Shown: positions 16,404-26,519, numbered from the stretch's first letter. The stretch is DNA of 45,245 bases from an uncultured Prevotellaceae bacterium (GCA_900316975.1 ONFA01000015.1:1-45245), one strand, 5' to 3'. The notes: a model not told the origin generated them from the letters alone. A program made the numbers and translations.

Positions 16404-18227
16404 ATGCAAGCAATTATTTTGGCGGCAGGAATGGGTCGTAGGTTGGGGGAACTGACCAGGGAGAACACCAAATGCATGGTGGAGGTGAATGGCGTGCGAT
16501 TGATTGACCGTCTTTTGGTACAACTCTCGCGGCTTTCGCTTCGCAGAGTCATCATCGTGGTGGGCTACCAGGGGCAGAACCTGATAGATTACATCGGACA
16601 TCGGTATGACGGGCGTTTGACCATAGAGTATGCGGAGAATCCCATCTATGAAAAGACGAACAACATCTATTCGTTGTCGTTGGTGAAGGAGAAAATGCTG
16701 GAGGATGACACTTTGTTGATTGAGAGCGATTTGATTTTCAGTGACCGCCTTTTCCAAATGATATTGGAGGATCCGTTCCCCAATCTGGCATTGGTGGCAA
16801 GGTACGAGTCGTGGATGGATGGCACGATGGTGTGCATTGACAGAGAACGAAACATCGTGAACTTTGTGCCCAAGAAAGCGTTCCGATATGAGGATATAGA
16901 CAAGTATTACAAGACGGTGAACATCTACAAGTTCTCGCGTGAATTCTGTGAACAGAAATATGTGCCGTTCTTGGAGGCTTATTGTCATGCCTTGGGCAAT
17001 AATGAGTATTACGAGCAGGTGTTGCGTGTCATCACGTTGCTGGATGCTGCCGAACTGAAGGCGTTGCCTGTCGGCGATGAGAAATGGTATGAGATAGATG
17101 ACATTCAGGACTTGGATATTGCTGCGACAATTTTTGCGGAGGGGGATGAGATGATTCACCGTTTCAACTACCGCTATGGCGGACATTGGCGATTCCCCAA
17201 GATGCTGGACTATTGCTATCTGGTCAATCCGTATTTCCCCACCCGACGCATGAAGGACGAGTTGCGGTCGAGTTTCGATACCTTGTTGACGGAGTATCCG
17301 TCGGGCATGTATGTCAATTCGTTGTTGGCTGGGAAGTATTTCGGGGTGAAACAGGACTATATGGTGGTGGGCAATGGTGCTGCCGAACTTATCAAAAGTC
17401 TGATGGAGATGGTACGTGGCAAGGTGGGTGTGGTCTATCCCACTTTTGAGGAATACCCCAACCGTTTGCAGCAGGAAGAGATTGTGTCCTTCTTTCCTGA
17501 AGGAGCCGACTTGAAGTATGATGAGGGTGACTTGATGGCATTCTTTGCTGACAAGGGCATCAAGCATTTGTTGCTCATCAATCCCGACAACCCTTCAGGC
17601 AACTTTATCCCGATGGCGGGTCTGCTTCGTCTGTTGCAATGGACGAAGGAGCAGGGAGTTCAGTTGATAGTGGATGAGTCGTTTGTGGATTTTAGTGATG
17701 ACTTTGAATACAACACGCTGTTGCTGAACAAGATATTGGAGGGGAATCCTCATTTGGTGGTGATGAAGAGCATCTCGAAGTCGTATGGTGTTCCAGGCTT
17801 ACGCTTAGGTGTGCTGGCTTCAGCCGATGTGGAACTGATTCGTCGGATTCGGAAAGACATTTCCATATGGAACATCAATTCTTTTGCCGAGTTCTATATG
17901 CAGATTTTTGGAAAGTATGAGAAAGAGTACAAGCAGGCATGCCGTCAGTTCATCGCCGAGCGTCAGCGTTTTGAGAAATTGTTGAAAGAAATTCCCTATC
18001 TGCATCTCATTCCGACCCAAGCCAATTTCTTCTGTTTGGAAATTACGGATAAGTACTCTTCGGCGGAACTGACCAAACTGCTCTTGGAGCGGTATAACAT
18101 CATGGTGAAGGACTGCAATTCCAAGACCTCGCTGAAAGGACGGAATTATATCCGCATCTCTGTGCGTGATGAGAAAGACAATGATGCACTGATTGCGGCG
18201 TTGAGGGAGTTGTGCTACACTAAATGA
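16404..18227 (+). CDS. LicC-like cytidylyltransferase fused to HisC/CobD-type PLP enzyme
   Basis: A 607-residue bifunctional protein. Residues 1-240 are a nucleotidyltransferase: AIILAAGMGRRLGELT at the N-terminus, metal-site LIESDLIF near 105-112, and TVNIYKFS near 171, as in LicC-type cytidylyltransferases. Residues about 260-607 are a class I/II PLP-dependent enzyme with NPDNPSG (393-399), IVDESF with D424 for the pyridine nitrogen, and SISKSYG with the PLP lysine K459. The C-domain resembles histidinol-phosphate aminotransferase and CobD threonine-phosphate decarboxylase. The same domain order is known in phosphonate enzymes: FrbH (cytidylyltransferase plus PLP decarboxylase) and, with a different aminotransferase class, PntC. 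The product is inferred to be a CMP- or CDP-linked amino compound. The next gene overlaps its stop. Confidence 0.85.
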   Translation: MQAIILAAGMGRRLGELTRENTKCMVEVNGVRLIDRLLVQLSRLSLRRVIIVVGYQGQNLIDYIGHRYDGRLTIEYAENPIYEKTNNIYSLSLVKEKMLEDDTLLIESDLIFSDRLFQMILEDPFPNLALVARYESWMDGTMVCIDRERNIVNFVPKKAFRYEDIDKYYKTVNIYKFSREFCEQKYVPFLEAYCHALGNNEYYEQVLRVITLLDAAELKALPVGDEKWYEIDDIQDLDIAATIFAEGDEMIHRFNYRYGGHWRFPKMLDYCYLVNPYFPTRRMKDELRSSFDTLLTEYPSGMYVNSLLAGKYFGVKQDYMVVGNGAAELIKSLMEMVRGKVGVVYPTFEEYPNRLQQEEIVSFFPEGADLKYDEGDLMAFFADKGIKHLLLINPDNPSGNFIPMAGLLRLLQWTKEQGVQLIVDESFVDFSDDFEYNTLLLNKILEGNPHLVVMKSISKSYGVPGLRLGVLASADVELIRRIRKDISIWNINSFAEFYMQIFGKYEKEYKQACRQFIAERQRFEKLLKEIPYLHLIPTQANFFCLEITDKYSSAELTKLLLERYNIMVKDCNSKTSLKGRNYIRISVRDEKDNDALIAALRELCYTK

Positions 18228-20050
18228 GAAATGATAAATTGAAAAGGATAAATGGGGGAATGAAGGTTTGTATTTGTGGAGGTGGCAATTTGGGTCATGT
18301 GGTGGCGGGTTTTCTTGCTGCCAAAGGTGATTGTGAGGTGAGTCTTCTGACTCGTCAGCCTGAACGTTGGCAACATCAACTGAGTATTACGACTCCCGAG
18401 GGTGAGGTGCTTCAGGGTATTTTGCAGCAGGTATCCTCTTCTGCGGAGGAGGTGGTGACTCCAGCCGACCTTGTGCTATTGTGTCTTCCGGGTTTTTCCA
18501 TCCAGGAGGTGCTTGAGCAGATTCGTCCAGCCTTGCGACCTCGTACCCCTGTGGGAAGTATTGTCAGCAGTACGGGATTCTTTTCGGTGGCGTTCGAGGT
18601 GCTTCCTCCCGACACGCCGTTGTTTGGTTTTCAGCGTGTGCCCTTCATCTCCCGTCTGACGGAATATGGACATTCGGCAACCCTCTTGGGGTATAAGCCA
18701 TCGCTGAATATCAGTGTGGAGCAGACTGATGAACGAGAGGGCATACGGAAGGAGATCGAACGGCTGTTTCATGTCCCGACCCATCTGCTCAGCAACTATT
18801 ATGAGGCGAGTCTGACCAACAGCAATCCCATCCTTCATCCAGCCCGATTGTACAGTATGTGGAAAGGTTGGTGTGAGGGGAGGGTATATCCGGTTCAGGC
18901 TCTCTTTTATGAGGAATGGACAGACGAGGCTTCTGAACTGCTTATCGCGATGGATGGAGAGTTTCAGGCATTGCTGGACACACTGCCTGTTACGAAAGGG
19001 AGCATTCCTCCCATTCTCGACTATTACGAGAGTCACGATGCCTCCTCGCTCACACAGAAACTCCGTTCCATCCAAGCCTTCCAAGGTATTCGGGCACCGA
19101 TGAAAGAAGTGAAGGGTGGTTGGGTGCCCGACTTTCAGAGCCGATATTTTACAGAGGATTTCCCTTTCGGACTGAAACTTGTTCAGGACTTAGCAAGGAA
19201 ACAAGGTGTGGCAACTCCTACGATAGACAAAATCATGGCGTGGGGTAGTCAGTGCATTCTGCATGCAGACTTGCGCTCACGGTTCAATCCTGAAGGTTCC
19301 CAGTTGCGCCGTTTGCAACTTCGTATGCTTGACATCTTGCTTGAAATCGACCGCATCTGTCAGCGGCACAATATCCGTTACTGGCTCAGCAGTGGCACCC
19401 TTATCGGTGCTTTTCGTCATGGAGGCTTCATCCCGTGGGATGATGACCTTGATATTGAGATGATGCGGGAGGATTACGTGAAACTGATGAAGGTGTTGCC
19501 CGAAGAGCTGCCCGATTGGCTTGCCCTGCAGAACAGCGACACAGACCCCAACTATTTCTTTTTTTATGCCAAGATACGTGACCGCCGTTCTAAAATGTTG
19601 GAAAATACCCGTTATGACCGCATTTGGAAGGAACAGGGCATTTATATCGATATTTTTCCAATGGAAAGGCACCCAATAGGGTTGCACAAATTCACTGAGA
19701 AGACGGTGGGTCACATGTATAAGATCTGGCGTACCAGCACTGACGATGCCCAAAGCATCAAGCAGGTACGTCGTATTTTCGATGTCAACGAAAAGTGCCT
19801 CTTCCCCCTCCTGCGTTTCCTCTGCAAGTTGTTGCCAGGTAAGGTCGTCACCAGTGGCATGGGTATCCCTTATCACAATCCTCGCTTTGAAGATGAGATT
19901 TTCCCCTTGACCACCCATGAGTTTGAAGGATATGAACTTCCTGTGCCTGGTAAGGCGGATGCGCATTTGCGTCACATTTACGGAGATTACATGCAGCTGC
20001 CCGACTTGAACAAGTTGACCCCCCATGTGGCACAGTTGGAGATGTGGTGA
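18224..20050 (+). CDS. opine-dehydrogenase-like protein fused to LicD
   Basis: A 608-residue fusion. After about 12 residues comes MKVCICGGGNLGHVVAGFLA, an N-terminal Rossmann site, followed by an octopine/opine dehydrogenase-like domain to about residue 350 (SNPILHPARLY includes the conserved NPxxHP-type motif). From about residue 360 there is a complete LicD domain: IRYWLSSGTLIGAFRHGGF and IPWDDDLDIEMM (WDDDLD near 405-410). Opine dehydrogenases reductively join a 2-oxo acid to an amine; LicD transfers phospho-amino-alcohols. The start at 18224 overlaps the preceding stop (ATGA); an alternative start at 18260 gives 596 residues and begins at the Rossmann motif. The fusion suggests one product is modified and attached by a single polypeptide. 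Confidence 0.85.
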   Translation: MRNDKLKRINGGMKVCICGGGNLGHVVAGFLAAKGDCEVSLLTRQPERWQHQLSITTPEGEVLQGILQQVSSSAEEVVTPADLVLLCLPGFSIQEVLEQIRPALRPRTPVGSIVSSTGFFSVAFEVLPPDTPLFGFQRVPFISRLTEYGHSATLLGYKPSLNISVEQTDEREGIRKEIERLFHVPTHLLSNYYEASLTNSNPILHPARLYSMWKGWCEGRVYPVQALFYEEWTDEASELLIAMDGEFQALLDTLPVTKGSIPPILDYYESHDASSLTQKLRSIQAFQGIRAPMKEVKGGWVPDFQSRYFTEDFPFGLKLVQDLARKQGVATPTIDKIMAWGSQCILHADLRSRFNPEGSQLRRLQLRMLDILLEIDRICQRHNIRYWLSSGTLIGAFRHGGFIPWDDDLDIEMMREDYVKLMKVLPEELPDWLALQNSDTDPNYFFFYAKIRDRRSKMLENTRYDRIWKEQGIYIDIFPMERHPIGLHKFTEKTVGHMYKIWRTSTDDAQSIKQVRRIFDVNEKCLFPLLRFLCKLLPGKVVTSGMGIPYHNPRFEDEIFPLTTHEFEGYELPVPGKADAHLRHIYGDYMQLPDLNKLTPHVAQLEMW

Positions 20051-20130
20051 AAGAATTTTCACAATGAGGAATCGAATTCCTCAACTCTAACTTTACAGAA
20101 CTCTTTTAGCCCGATTCGGGATAAACTATA

Positions 20131-20163
20131 AAGAAGTTGAGCAACTTGCGAAACTTGAAAATG
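20131..20163. repeat. relative of the 286-322 repeat
   Basis: AAAGAAGTTGAGCA, ACTTG and AAACTTGA occur in the same order as at 286-312. A short hairpin, GAGGAAT-CGA-ATTCCTC, precedes it at 20066-20082. Otherwise the gap 20051-20228 holds only the terminator of the barrel gene. Confidence 0.6.
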
Positions 20164-20164
20164 A

Positions 20165-20203
20165 TAAAAAAGAACGGGAAGTCAGCGACTGCTGACCTCC
20201 CGT
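20165..20203 (-). terminator. rho-independent terminator of the barrel gene
   Basis: On the minus strand a 13-bp stem with one mismatch and a four-base loop (20174-20203; arm ACGGGAGGTCAGC) is followed by a run of Ts at 20165-20172. Confidence 0.85.
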
Positions 20204-20228
20204 CATTATGATTGTCTATATCTTTCGA

Positions 20229-20825
20229 TTAGAAGCTTACGTAAGCACCGAAAGAGATGTTGTTAGCAAGACCAATGCTGAACTCGTTAGTCTTAACGTC
20301 GCCAACCTTACCGAAGTCGTAACCGAGCTTACCAACGTGTGCAACGAGGCTCACCTTGTCGCTGATACCATAAGAGATACCTGGCTTGAAACCAAGTTCC
20401 CAAGCGTTACCATTGTCTTCAACGCCACTGATGTGAACGTACTTGTAAGCGAAACCACCGTCAACGAAGAAAGTGAAGTCACCAGACTTAACGAACTTGT
20501 AACGAACGTATGGGTTCAGGATAAAGGCGTTTTTGTTAACGTAAGGAATAGCATCGATACCATAGCTATCCTTGCTGTTGAAGTCCAGATAAGCGTCACC
20601 GTTACCATTGAAGTGAGTGAAGCCAATGCCTAAAGCAATGTCAAATTTGTCGTTGAGAGTGTAACCAATTTCAGGGAGAAAATTGAAATTGGCACCAGTG
20701 CCTTGCTTGTTTCCGTCAATAGTAGTTTTGCCTGAACTGAAACCAACTTCACCACCGACCCAAACTTGTGCGTTTGCTGCGAGAGATGCAACTGCTACGA
20801 GAGCAGTAAGAATCATTTTTTTCAT
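20229..20825 (-). CDS. small outer-membrane beta-barrel protein
   Basis: A 198-residue protein with signal peptide MKKMILTALVAVASLAANAQ and a mature part of alternating strands (VWVGGEVGFSSGK, FNFLPEIGYTLNDKF, FILNPYVRYKFV). It ends in NISFGAYVSF, with the C-terminal aromatic residue typical of outer-membrane barrels. It resembles the OmpW/OmpA-barrel-like porin group of Bacteroidales; no periplasmic domain is present. The start at 20825 gives a normal signal peptide. It has its own promoter candidate (20916), a leader of about 85 bases and a strong terminator, so it looks like a highly expressed single gene. Confidence 0.85.
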   Translation of the reverse strand: MKKMILTALVAVASLAANAQVWVGGEVGFSSGKTTIDGNKQGTGANFNFLPEIGYTLNDKFDIALGIGFTHFNGNGDAYLDFNSKDSYGIDAIPYVNKNAFILNPYVRYKFVKSGDFTFFVDGGFAYKYVHISGVEDNGNAWELGFKPGISYGISDKVSLVAHVGKLGYDFGKVGDVKTNEFSIGLANNISFGAYVSF

Positions 20826-20915
20826 AAATTCTCGTTTTTTTACCAATTAGTTTTTCCTACTCTGTTAACAATGTCATTCTGAGGTTTTCGGAATCCCCTC
20901 GATGTGAAGACGATG

Positions 20916-20923
20916 CAAAGATA
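20916..20923 (-). promoter_or_regulatory. -7 box for the barrel gene
   Basis: TATCTTTG on the minus strand matches TAnnTTTG and lies about 90 bases before the start codon. No clear -33 element was found. Confidence 0.5.
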
Positions 20924-21025
20924 TGCTCTTTTCACCTATCGACCAACACTTTTTAACAAAAAAGAACCATAAGGAACAAATTTAAGTACAAATAGAACAA
21001 AATGGGTAAAAAAAAGGCGAAGAAA

Positions 21026-21057
21026 TTTGTTTCTTTTCCCACTTCTTTCTACCTTTG
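21026..21057 (+). promoter_or_regulatory. promoter of the dxs operon
   Basis: TTTG at 21026-21029 and TACCTTTG at 21050-21057, 20 bases apart, match the Bacteroidetes -33/-7 pair. The dxs start codon follows 20 bases later. Confidence 0.8.
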
Positions 21058-21077
21058 CATGCTTTTAACATTGAATT

Positions 21078-22991
21078 ATGGTAGATAGCGACGATTATAA
21101 ATATTTAAGGAAGATTGATTACCCTGTTGACCTGCGTAAACTGAAGGTGGAGGAACTGCCGGCGGTGTGTGATGAGTTGAGGCGCGACATCATTGAGGAG
21201 TTGGCTCAGAATCCGGGTCATCTGGCTTCGAGCCTGGGTGTGGTGGAGTTGACGGTGGCGTTGCACTATGTGTTCAACACGCCCTACGACCGCATCGTGT
21301 GGGATGTGGGGCATCAGGCGTATGGGCATAAGATTCTGACGGGGCGTCGTGACTTGTTCTGCACGAACCGTAAGTTGAACGGATTGAAGCCTTTTCCGCA
21401 TCCCGACGAGAGCGAGTATGACTCGTTTTGTTGCGGGCATGCGAGCAATTCCATCTCAGCGGCTTTGGGCATGGCGGTGGCTGCGAAGATGAAGGGTGAG
21501 GACAGGAAGGTGGTGGCGGTGATTGGTGACGGGGCGATGAGTGGCGGCTTGGCTTTTGAGGGCATCAACAACACGGCGAGCACGCCGAATGACATGCTGA
21601 TTGTGCTGAACGACAACAATATGTCGATTGACCGCAGTGTGGGGGGCATGAGGAAGTATCTCTTGCGATTGACAACGAACACGACTTATAATACTATTCG
21701 GTACAGGGTGTCGCAGAGGCTTTTGGGCTGGGGTATTCTGAACGAGAAGCGTCGCAGGGGACTGATTCGTTTCAGCAACAGTCTGAAGTCGGTGCTGTCG
21801 CGTCAGAAGAATATTTTTGAGGGGATGGACATCCGCTATTTTGGTCCTGCCGAGGGGAATGATGTGGTGGAACTGGTGCGCATTCTGCAAGTGATCAAGG
21901 AGATGAAGGGACCGAAACTGCTCTATATCCATACGACGAAAGGTTATGGCTATGCACCTGCTGAAGAGGATGCCACCATCTGGCATGCTCCGGGCAAGTT
22001 TGACCCCGACACGGGGGAGCGTATTAAGAATGATGATGGCAAACCGCATCCGCCTAAGTTTCAGGAGGTGTTTGGAAAGACATTGTTGGAGTTGGCGCAG
22101 CAGAATCCGAAGATTGTGGGTGTGACGCCTGCCATGCCGACGGGCTGTTCGATGAATATCATGATGAATGCGATGCCTGAGCGTGTATTTGATGTGGGCA
22201 TTGCTGAGGGGCATGCGGTGACTTTCTCGGGTGGGATGGCGAAGGACGGGTTGCTGCCGTTCTGCAACATCTACTCGTCGTTTATGCAGCGGGCTTACGA
22301 TAACATCATTCACGATGCGGCGACGATGCGGCTGAACATGGTGCTGTGTCTAGATCGTGCAGGACTGGTGGGGGAGGATGGCTCGACGCATCATGGTGCG
22401 TTCGACTTGGCTTTCTTGCGCCCTATTCCGAATCTGACCATCGCCTCACCGTATGATGAACCTGAATTGCGCCGACTGATGTACACGGCGCAGTTGCCTG
22501 ACAAGGGTGTGTTTGTCATTCGCTATCCTCGTGGCAGGGGCAATACGGTGGACTGGCAGTGTGAACTGGAGGAGATTCCTGTGGGGAAGGGTCGGAAACT
22601 GAAGGACGGCAGGGATATTGCGGTGCTGAGTCTTGGTCCTATCGGCGTGGAGGCTTCGAAGGCGATTGCCATTGCTGAGTTGCGGTCGTTGAATGACCAT
22701 CCTGACGCGCCCTTGCATATCGCTCAATATGACATGCGGTTCCTGAAGCCTCTGGACAAAGACTTGCTGCATGAGGTGGGGCGGAACTTCAAGAAGGTGG
22801 TGACGGTGGAGGACGGTGTGATTTCGGGCGGCTTGGGCAGTGCGGTGCTGGAGTTCTTTTCAGACAATGGCTATGAGGTGGAAGTGAAACGCATCGGTAT
22901 TCCCGACAAGTTTGTGATGCACGGCACAGTGGCTGAGTTGCGGCAGATTTGCGGAATGGATGCACAAAGCATATCGGAGGTATTGGTATGA
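21078..22991 (+). CDS. dxs: 1-deoxy-D-xylulose-5-phosphate synthase
   Basis: A 637-residue thiamine-diphosphate enzyme that condenses pyruvate and glyceraldehyde 3-phosphate, the first step of the MEP isoprenoid pathway. Family motifs include [33 protein letters not shown], the ThDP/Mg site [17 protein letters not shown] and, in the pyrimidine domain, [19 protein letters not shown]. The length is normal. The start follows the 21026-21057 promoter. The stop overlaps the trkA start (ATGA), so the two are translationally coupled although their functions are unrelated. Confidence 0.97.
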   Translation: MVDSDDYKYLRKIDYPVDLRKLKVEELPAVCDELRRDIIEELAQNPGHLASSLGVVELTVALHYVFNTPYDRIVWDVGHQAYGHKILTGRRDLFCTNRKLNGLKPFPHPDESEYDSFCCGHASNSISAALGMAVAAKMKGEDRKVVAVIGDGAMSGGLAFEGINNTASTPNDMLIVLNDNNMSIDRSVGGMRKYLLRLTTNTTYNTIRYRVSQRLLGWGILNEKRRRGLIRFSNSLKSVLSRQKNIFEGMDIRYFGPAEGNDVVELVRILQVIKEMKGPKLLYIHTTKGYGYAPAEEDATIWHAPGKFDPDTGERIKNDDGKPHPPKFQEVFGKTLLELAQQNPKIVGVTPAMPTGCSMNIMMNAMPERVFDVGIAEGHAVTFSGGMAKDGLLPFCNIYSSFMQRAYDNIIHDAATMRLNMVLCLDRAGLVGEDGSTHHGAFDLAFLRPIPNLTIASPYDEPELRRLMYTAQLPDKGVFVIRYPRGRGNTVDWQCELEEIPVGKGRKLKDGRDIAVLSLGPIGVEASKAIAIAELRSLNDHPDAPLHIAQYDMRFLKPLDKDLLHEVGRNFKKVVTVEDGVISGGLGSAVLEFFSDNGYEVEVKRIGIPDKFVMHGTVAELRQICGMDAQSISEVLV

Positions 22992-24370
22992 AAATCGTGA
23001 TTGCTGGCGCGGGTGCCGTGGGCACTCATTTGGCTCGCATGCTGTCGAACGACCGGCAGGATGTGGTGCTGATTGATGCCGATGAGAACAAACTTTTCCG
23101 TTTGGGCAGCGAACTGGACATCATGACGCTGGTCAGGCAGCCGTCTTCCATTGAAGGACTGAAGGATGCCGAGGTGCAACGGGCAGATTTGTTTATCGCC
23201 GTGACTCCCAACGAGAGCGAGAACTTGACCTGTGCGATGCTGGCGAGGCAGTTGGGTGCGAAGCAGACAGTGGCGAGGGTGGATAACTATGAGTATATGA
23301 AGCCTGAGAATCTGGAACTCTTCAAGAAGATGGGCATTGAGTCGCTGATTTATCCAGAATTGCTGGCTGCGGAGGACATCAAGGCGAGTGCACGGTACAG
23401 TTGGGTGAGGCAGATGTGGGAGTTCAACAATGGTGAATTGCTGTTGTTGAGCGTAAAGATGCACGATGCCAACCCGATAGGGGAGAAGGAGATCAGCAAT
23501 AAAGATAATCAGTTGGTGGGTCATACGCTGAAGGAGATTGGTATAGCACATGGGCATAACTTCCATGTGGTGGCGATTAAGCGTGACGGTGAGACCATCA
23601 GTCCACATGGCGACGAGAAGATTCTGCCGCGCGACTTGGTGTTTTTCATGACCACGAAGGAGAACCTCGGAGAAATTCGGCACTTGACAGGTAAGGATGA
23701 CTATCCCGCGGTGAAGAACAGCCTCTTGATTGGTGGCGGAAAATTGTCGGTGCGTGCCAGTTGGAAGTTGGCTTCCATCCACGATGGCATCAAGTTGATC
23801 GAGCCTGACAGGGCACGGACAGAAATGTTGCAGTCGTTGGTGTCGCCCAAGACGATGATTTTGGAGGGTGAGGGTTATGATGTGGATTTGCTGAATGATG
23901 AGGGCTATGGCAATATGGAGGCGCTGATTGCCTTGACGGATAATGACCAACAGAACATCTTGGCGTGTGTGGCTGCCAGAAGAAGGGGCATCCGCAAGAC
24001 CATTGCGCAGGTTGAGAACTTGGATTATTTCGATATGGCAGATGACCTTGATATAGGCACCATCATCAACAAGAAGATGATTGCTGCCAGCCATATCTAC
24101 CGCATGTTGCTGAAGGGAGATGTGGACAATGTGAAGATGCTTGCCATTGGCAATGCGGATGTGGCTGAGTTTGTGGTGAAGGCGGGTTCGCAGGTGACGA
24201 AGCGGAAGGTGATGGACTTGCATTTCCCGTCTGGCGTCAACATCGGTGGCATGTCGCGTGACGGCAAGTCAATGCTGGTAGGCGGTGGCACGCAATTGCA
24301 AGCCGATGACAAGGTGGTGGTGGTTTGTATTGCTGGCACGCTCAAGAAACTGGACAAGTTCTTCAAGTAA
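22988..24370 (+). CDS. trkA: Trk potassium uptake regulatory subunit TrkA
   Basis: A 460-residue cytoplasmic protein with two tandem RCK units. The first NAD-binding motif is [16 protein letters not shown] with [10 protein letters not shown]; the second begins near residue 245 ([17 protein letters not shown]). Each is followed by a TrkA-C domain, the last holding [15 protein letters not shown] sequence. It gates the TrkH channel encoded next. The start overlaps the dxs stop. Size and order fit TrkA of Bacteroidetes. Confidence 0.94.
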   Translation: MKIVIAGAGAVGTHLARMLSNDRQDVVLIDADENKLFRLGSELDIMTLVRQPSSIEGLKDAEVQRADLFIAVTPNESENLTCAMLARQLGAKQTVARVDNYEYMKPENLELFKKMGIESLIYPELLAAEDIKASARYSWVRQMWEFNNGELLLLSVKMHDANPIGEKEISNKDNQLVGHTLKEIGIAHGHNFHVVAIKRDGETISPHGDEKILPRDLVFFMTTKENLGEIRHLTGKDDYPAVKNSLLIGGGKLSVRASWKLASIHDGIKLIEPDRARTEMLQSLVSPKTMILEGEGYDVDLLNDEGYGNMEALIALTDNDQQNILACVAARRRGIRKTIAQVENLDYFDMADDLDIGTIINKKMIAASHIYRMLLKGDVDNVKMLAIGNADVAEFVVKAGSQVTKRKVMDLHFPSGVNIGGMSRDGKSMLVGGGTQLQADDKVVVVCIAGTLKKLDKFFK

Positions 24371-24373
24371 GAG

Positions 24374-25861
24374 ATGGTCAACTGGAAACTGATAGCAAAA
24401 ATCATGGGATTCCTCCTCTTCATTGAGGCGGGGTTGATGATGTTGTGCCAGGTGGTCTGCTGGATTTACGATGAAGGTGTCAGGGCTTTCTCCCCAGCCA
24501 TCGCCATTGCCTTGTTCTTGGGCATTGTTGGTGTGGTGTTGGGGCGTCGTGCCGGAAAGAATATGGGAAGGAAGGACGGGTATATTGTTGTGTCGGTTGT
24601 GTGGGTGCTCTTCACGCTCATCGGCATGATTCCTTTCTTGCTTGACGGGCATGTGCCTGATGTGGCTGGTGCTTTTTTCGAGACGATGTCGGGATTCACC
24701 AGTACGGGTGCCACCATCATTGATGATCTGGATGCCATGCCCAAGGGATTGCTTTTCTGGAGAAGTATCACCCAATGGATTGGTGGTATCGGTATTGTGT
24801 TCTTCACCATTGCCATTCTGCCTGCTTTTGGTGTGGGCGAGGTGAAACTCTTTGCGGCGGAATCGACTGGTCCTCTCCACAACAAGGTGCATCCGCGTAT
24901 TTCGATGGCTGCCAGGTGGATTGGGGGGGTGTATGTGGTGCTGACGCTGTTGTGCATCTTGTCGCTTATGATTTGTGGCATGCCTACGTTTGATGCCATC
25001 AACTACTCGCTTTGTACCACAGCTACGGGTGGGTATGGCACTCACTCGGCTTTGTTGGGTGACCTCTACCACTCTCCTGCCATTGAGTATGTCCTCATCT
25101 TCTTCATGCTTGTGTCGGGCATGAATTACACATTAATATATTATACGATTCTCAAGGGGAAGGTGAGGAGGTTTTTCGGTGATGCGGAATTGAAAGCTTA
25201 TCTTATCATTGTGGGGGGGGCATCGCTCATTTGCACATTGGCTCTCGTATTCAACGAGTCGGCTCCTGTTGGTGTGGAACCTGCCATCCGTCAGAGTCTC
25301 TTCACGGTCATCTCCCTGCAAACCACGACGGGACTTGCCACGGTCGATTACACCTTGTGGCCTGTCCAACTGATGCCCGTCCTGCTGTTCGTCATGTTCG
25401 CAGGAGCCTGTTCGGGCAGCACCAGTGGCGGATTCAAGTGTGTGCGTCTCAGCATCATCTACAGGGTGTTGAAGAATGAGTTCACCCACATTCTCCATCC
25501 TCGTGCCGTCACGCCTGTCAGGATGAACGGAAACATTGTCCCCACCAATGTGGTGAAGACTCTTCTGGGGTTTGTTGCCCTCTTTGTCTGTTCCCTCTTC
25601 TTGGGTGCTTTCGTTCTGGCGCTGAGTGGTGTGGATCCCAATGAGGTGCATCCTGGTTTTGACTATTATGAGGCATTTGGCATTGCCATGTCGAGCATCA
25701 GCAATGTGGGTCCAGGCATGGGCTACTATGGTCCAGTCCATTCATGGGCAATTCTTTCACCGGTGGCAAAGATGGTCTGCTCGTTCCTCATGCTCATCGG
25801 TCGTCTTGAAATATTCCCCATCATGATTCTCTTCACGAGAGGATTCTGGAAGAAGGGATAG
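24374..25861 (+). CDS. trkH: Trk potassium uptake membrane subunit TrkH
   Basis: A 495-residue membrane protein of the TrkH/KtrB family with four pore loops: FTSTGATIID, TTATGGYGTHS, LQTTTGLATVDY and SISNVGPGMGYYG. The selectivity-filter glycines are present in each. It begins four bases after trkA and is the last gene of the dxs-trkA-trkH operon. It would import K+ at the inner membrane under TrkA control. Confidence 0.94.
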   Translation: MVNWKLIAKIMGFLLFIEAGLMMLCQVVCWIYDEGVRAFSPAIAIALFLGIVGVVLGRRAGKNMGRKDGYIVVSVVWVLFTLIGMIPFLLDGHVPDVAGAFFETMSGFTSTGATIIDDLDAMPKGLLFWRSITQWIGGIGIVFFTIAILPAFGVGEVKLFAAESTGPLHNKVHPRISMAARWIGGVYVVLTLLCILSLMICGMPTFDAINYSLCTTATGGYGTHSALLGDLYHSPAIEYVLIFFMLVSGMNYTLIYYTILKGKVRRFFGDAELKAYLIIVGGASLICTLALVFNESAPVGVEPAIRQSLFTVISLQTTTGLATVDYTLWPVQLMPVLLFVMFAGACSGSTSGGFKCVRLSIIYRVLKNEFTHILHPRAVTPVRMNGNIVPTNVVKTLLGFVALFVCSLFLGAFVLALSGVDPNEVHPGFDYYEAFGIAMSSISNVGPGMGYYGPVHSWAILSPVAKMVCSFLMLIGRLEIFPIMILFTRGFWKKG

Positions 25862-25882
25862 TACAAACATAAACATAAACCA

Positions 25883-26269
25883 TGGACCATCATGTCCTCA
25901 TACAATAGGGTGAATGGTCCCTTCACACAGGAGAATCGTGAACTCCTTACTACCATCTTGCGAGATGAGTGGGGGGGTGATGGCATTGTTATGACTGACT
26001 GGACGGGTTTGCGCAATACCGCTGCATAAATTCAGGCAGGAAATGACTTGATGGAACCAGGTCAGAGCGAGACCCTTACGATGACTGTCACTAACTATGA
26101 TTTGGCATCTTACAATGAAGCCACTCAGAGTTGGGAAGCCCCTGCAGGCAAATATACCCTTGGTTTTGCTGCCAACGTTGAGGACATCCGTACTACAGCG
26201 GTTTACTCCCTTCCGAAGATGCAGTCCACCAAGTGCCATGACGTGATGAAACCCAATATGGAGTTGTGA
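25883..26269 (+). pseudogene. remnant of a GH3 beta-glucosidase
   Basis: One frame of 129 codons keeps two pieces of a GH3 enzyme. The first, [19 protein letters not shown] through [12 protein letters not shown], is the segment with the catalytic aspartate (VMTDW). The second, TMTVTNYDLASYNEATQSW through GKYTLGFAANVEDIRTT, is the C-terminal fibronectin-III-like domain. The several hundred residues between are gone, an internal TAA stands at 26027-26029, and there is no start region. A seven-G run occupies the expected WGFDG motif. It lies between trkH and tRNA-Asn and differs from the intact GH3 gene at 34030. Confidence 0.88.
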
Positions 26270-26287
26270 TTGAATCGAAATGGAAAG

Positions 26288-26330
26288 GAAAACAGCCATC
26301 TGCGAAATCCGTAGATGGCTGTTTTCTTTT
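26288..26330. terminator. bidirectional hairpin terminator
   Basis: A perfect 14-bp stem, GAAAACAGCCATCT (26288-26301) with its complement at 26313-26326, has T-rich tails on both strands. It closes the GH3 remnant on the plus strand and the tRNA transcript on the minus strand. Confidence 0.85.
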
Positions 26331-26331
26331 G

Positions 26332-26405
26332 CGCTTCAGGATGGGCTTGAACCAACGACCCCATGATTAACAGTCATGTGCTCTAACCAACTGAGCTACT
26401 GAAGC
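26332..26405 (-). tRNA. tRNA-Asn(GTT)
   Basis: On the minus strand the acceptor stem GCTTCAG/CTGAAGC closes a full cloverleaf: D arm with AGCTCAGTTGGTTAGAGC, anticodon stem CATGA/TCATG around loop CTGTTAA (anticodon GTT), T arm with GGTTCAAGCC and discriminator G. A CCA tail is not encoded. Confidence 0.97.
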
Positions 26406-26519
26406 AGATTTTTGTTTTGTTTTGCAAAGATAGGAAAAAGTTGAGAGTTGAGCGTTATGAGTTCTGTGTTTTTTTTGTGAAATGACGTTTTTTTCTTCTT
26501 TATACAGTAAAATGGCTTT

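Noticed and set aside
16404..18227. Firm assignment as the phosphonate enzyme PntC or FrbH
   Set aside because: No PEP mutase, phosphonopyruvate decarboxylase or other phosphonate gene is in the window, and the PLP domain class differs from PntC.
22871..24223. 450-codon frame antisense to trkA
   Set aside because: It lies wholly opposite well-recognised genes and shows no domain, signal or start context.
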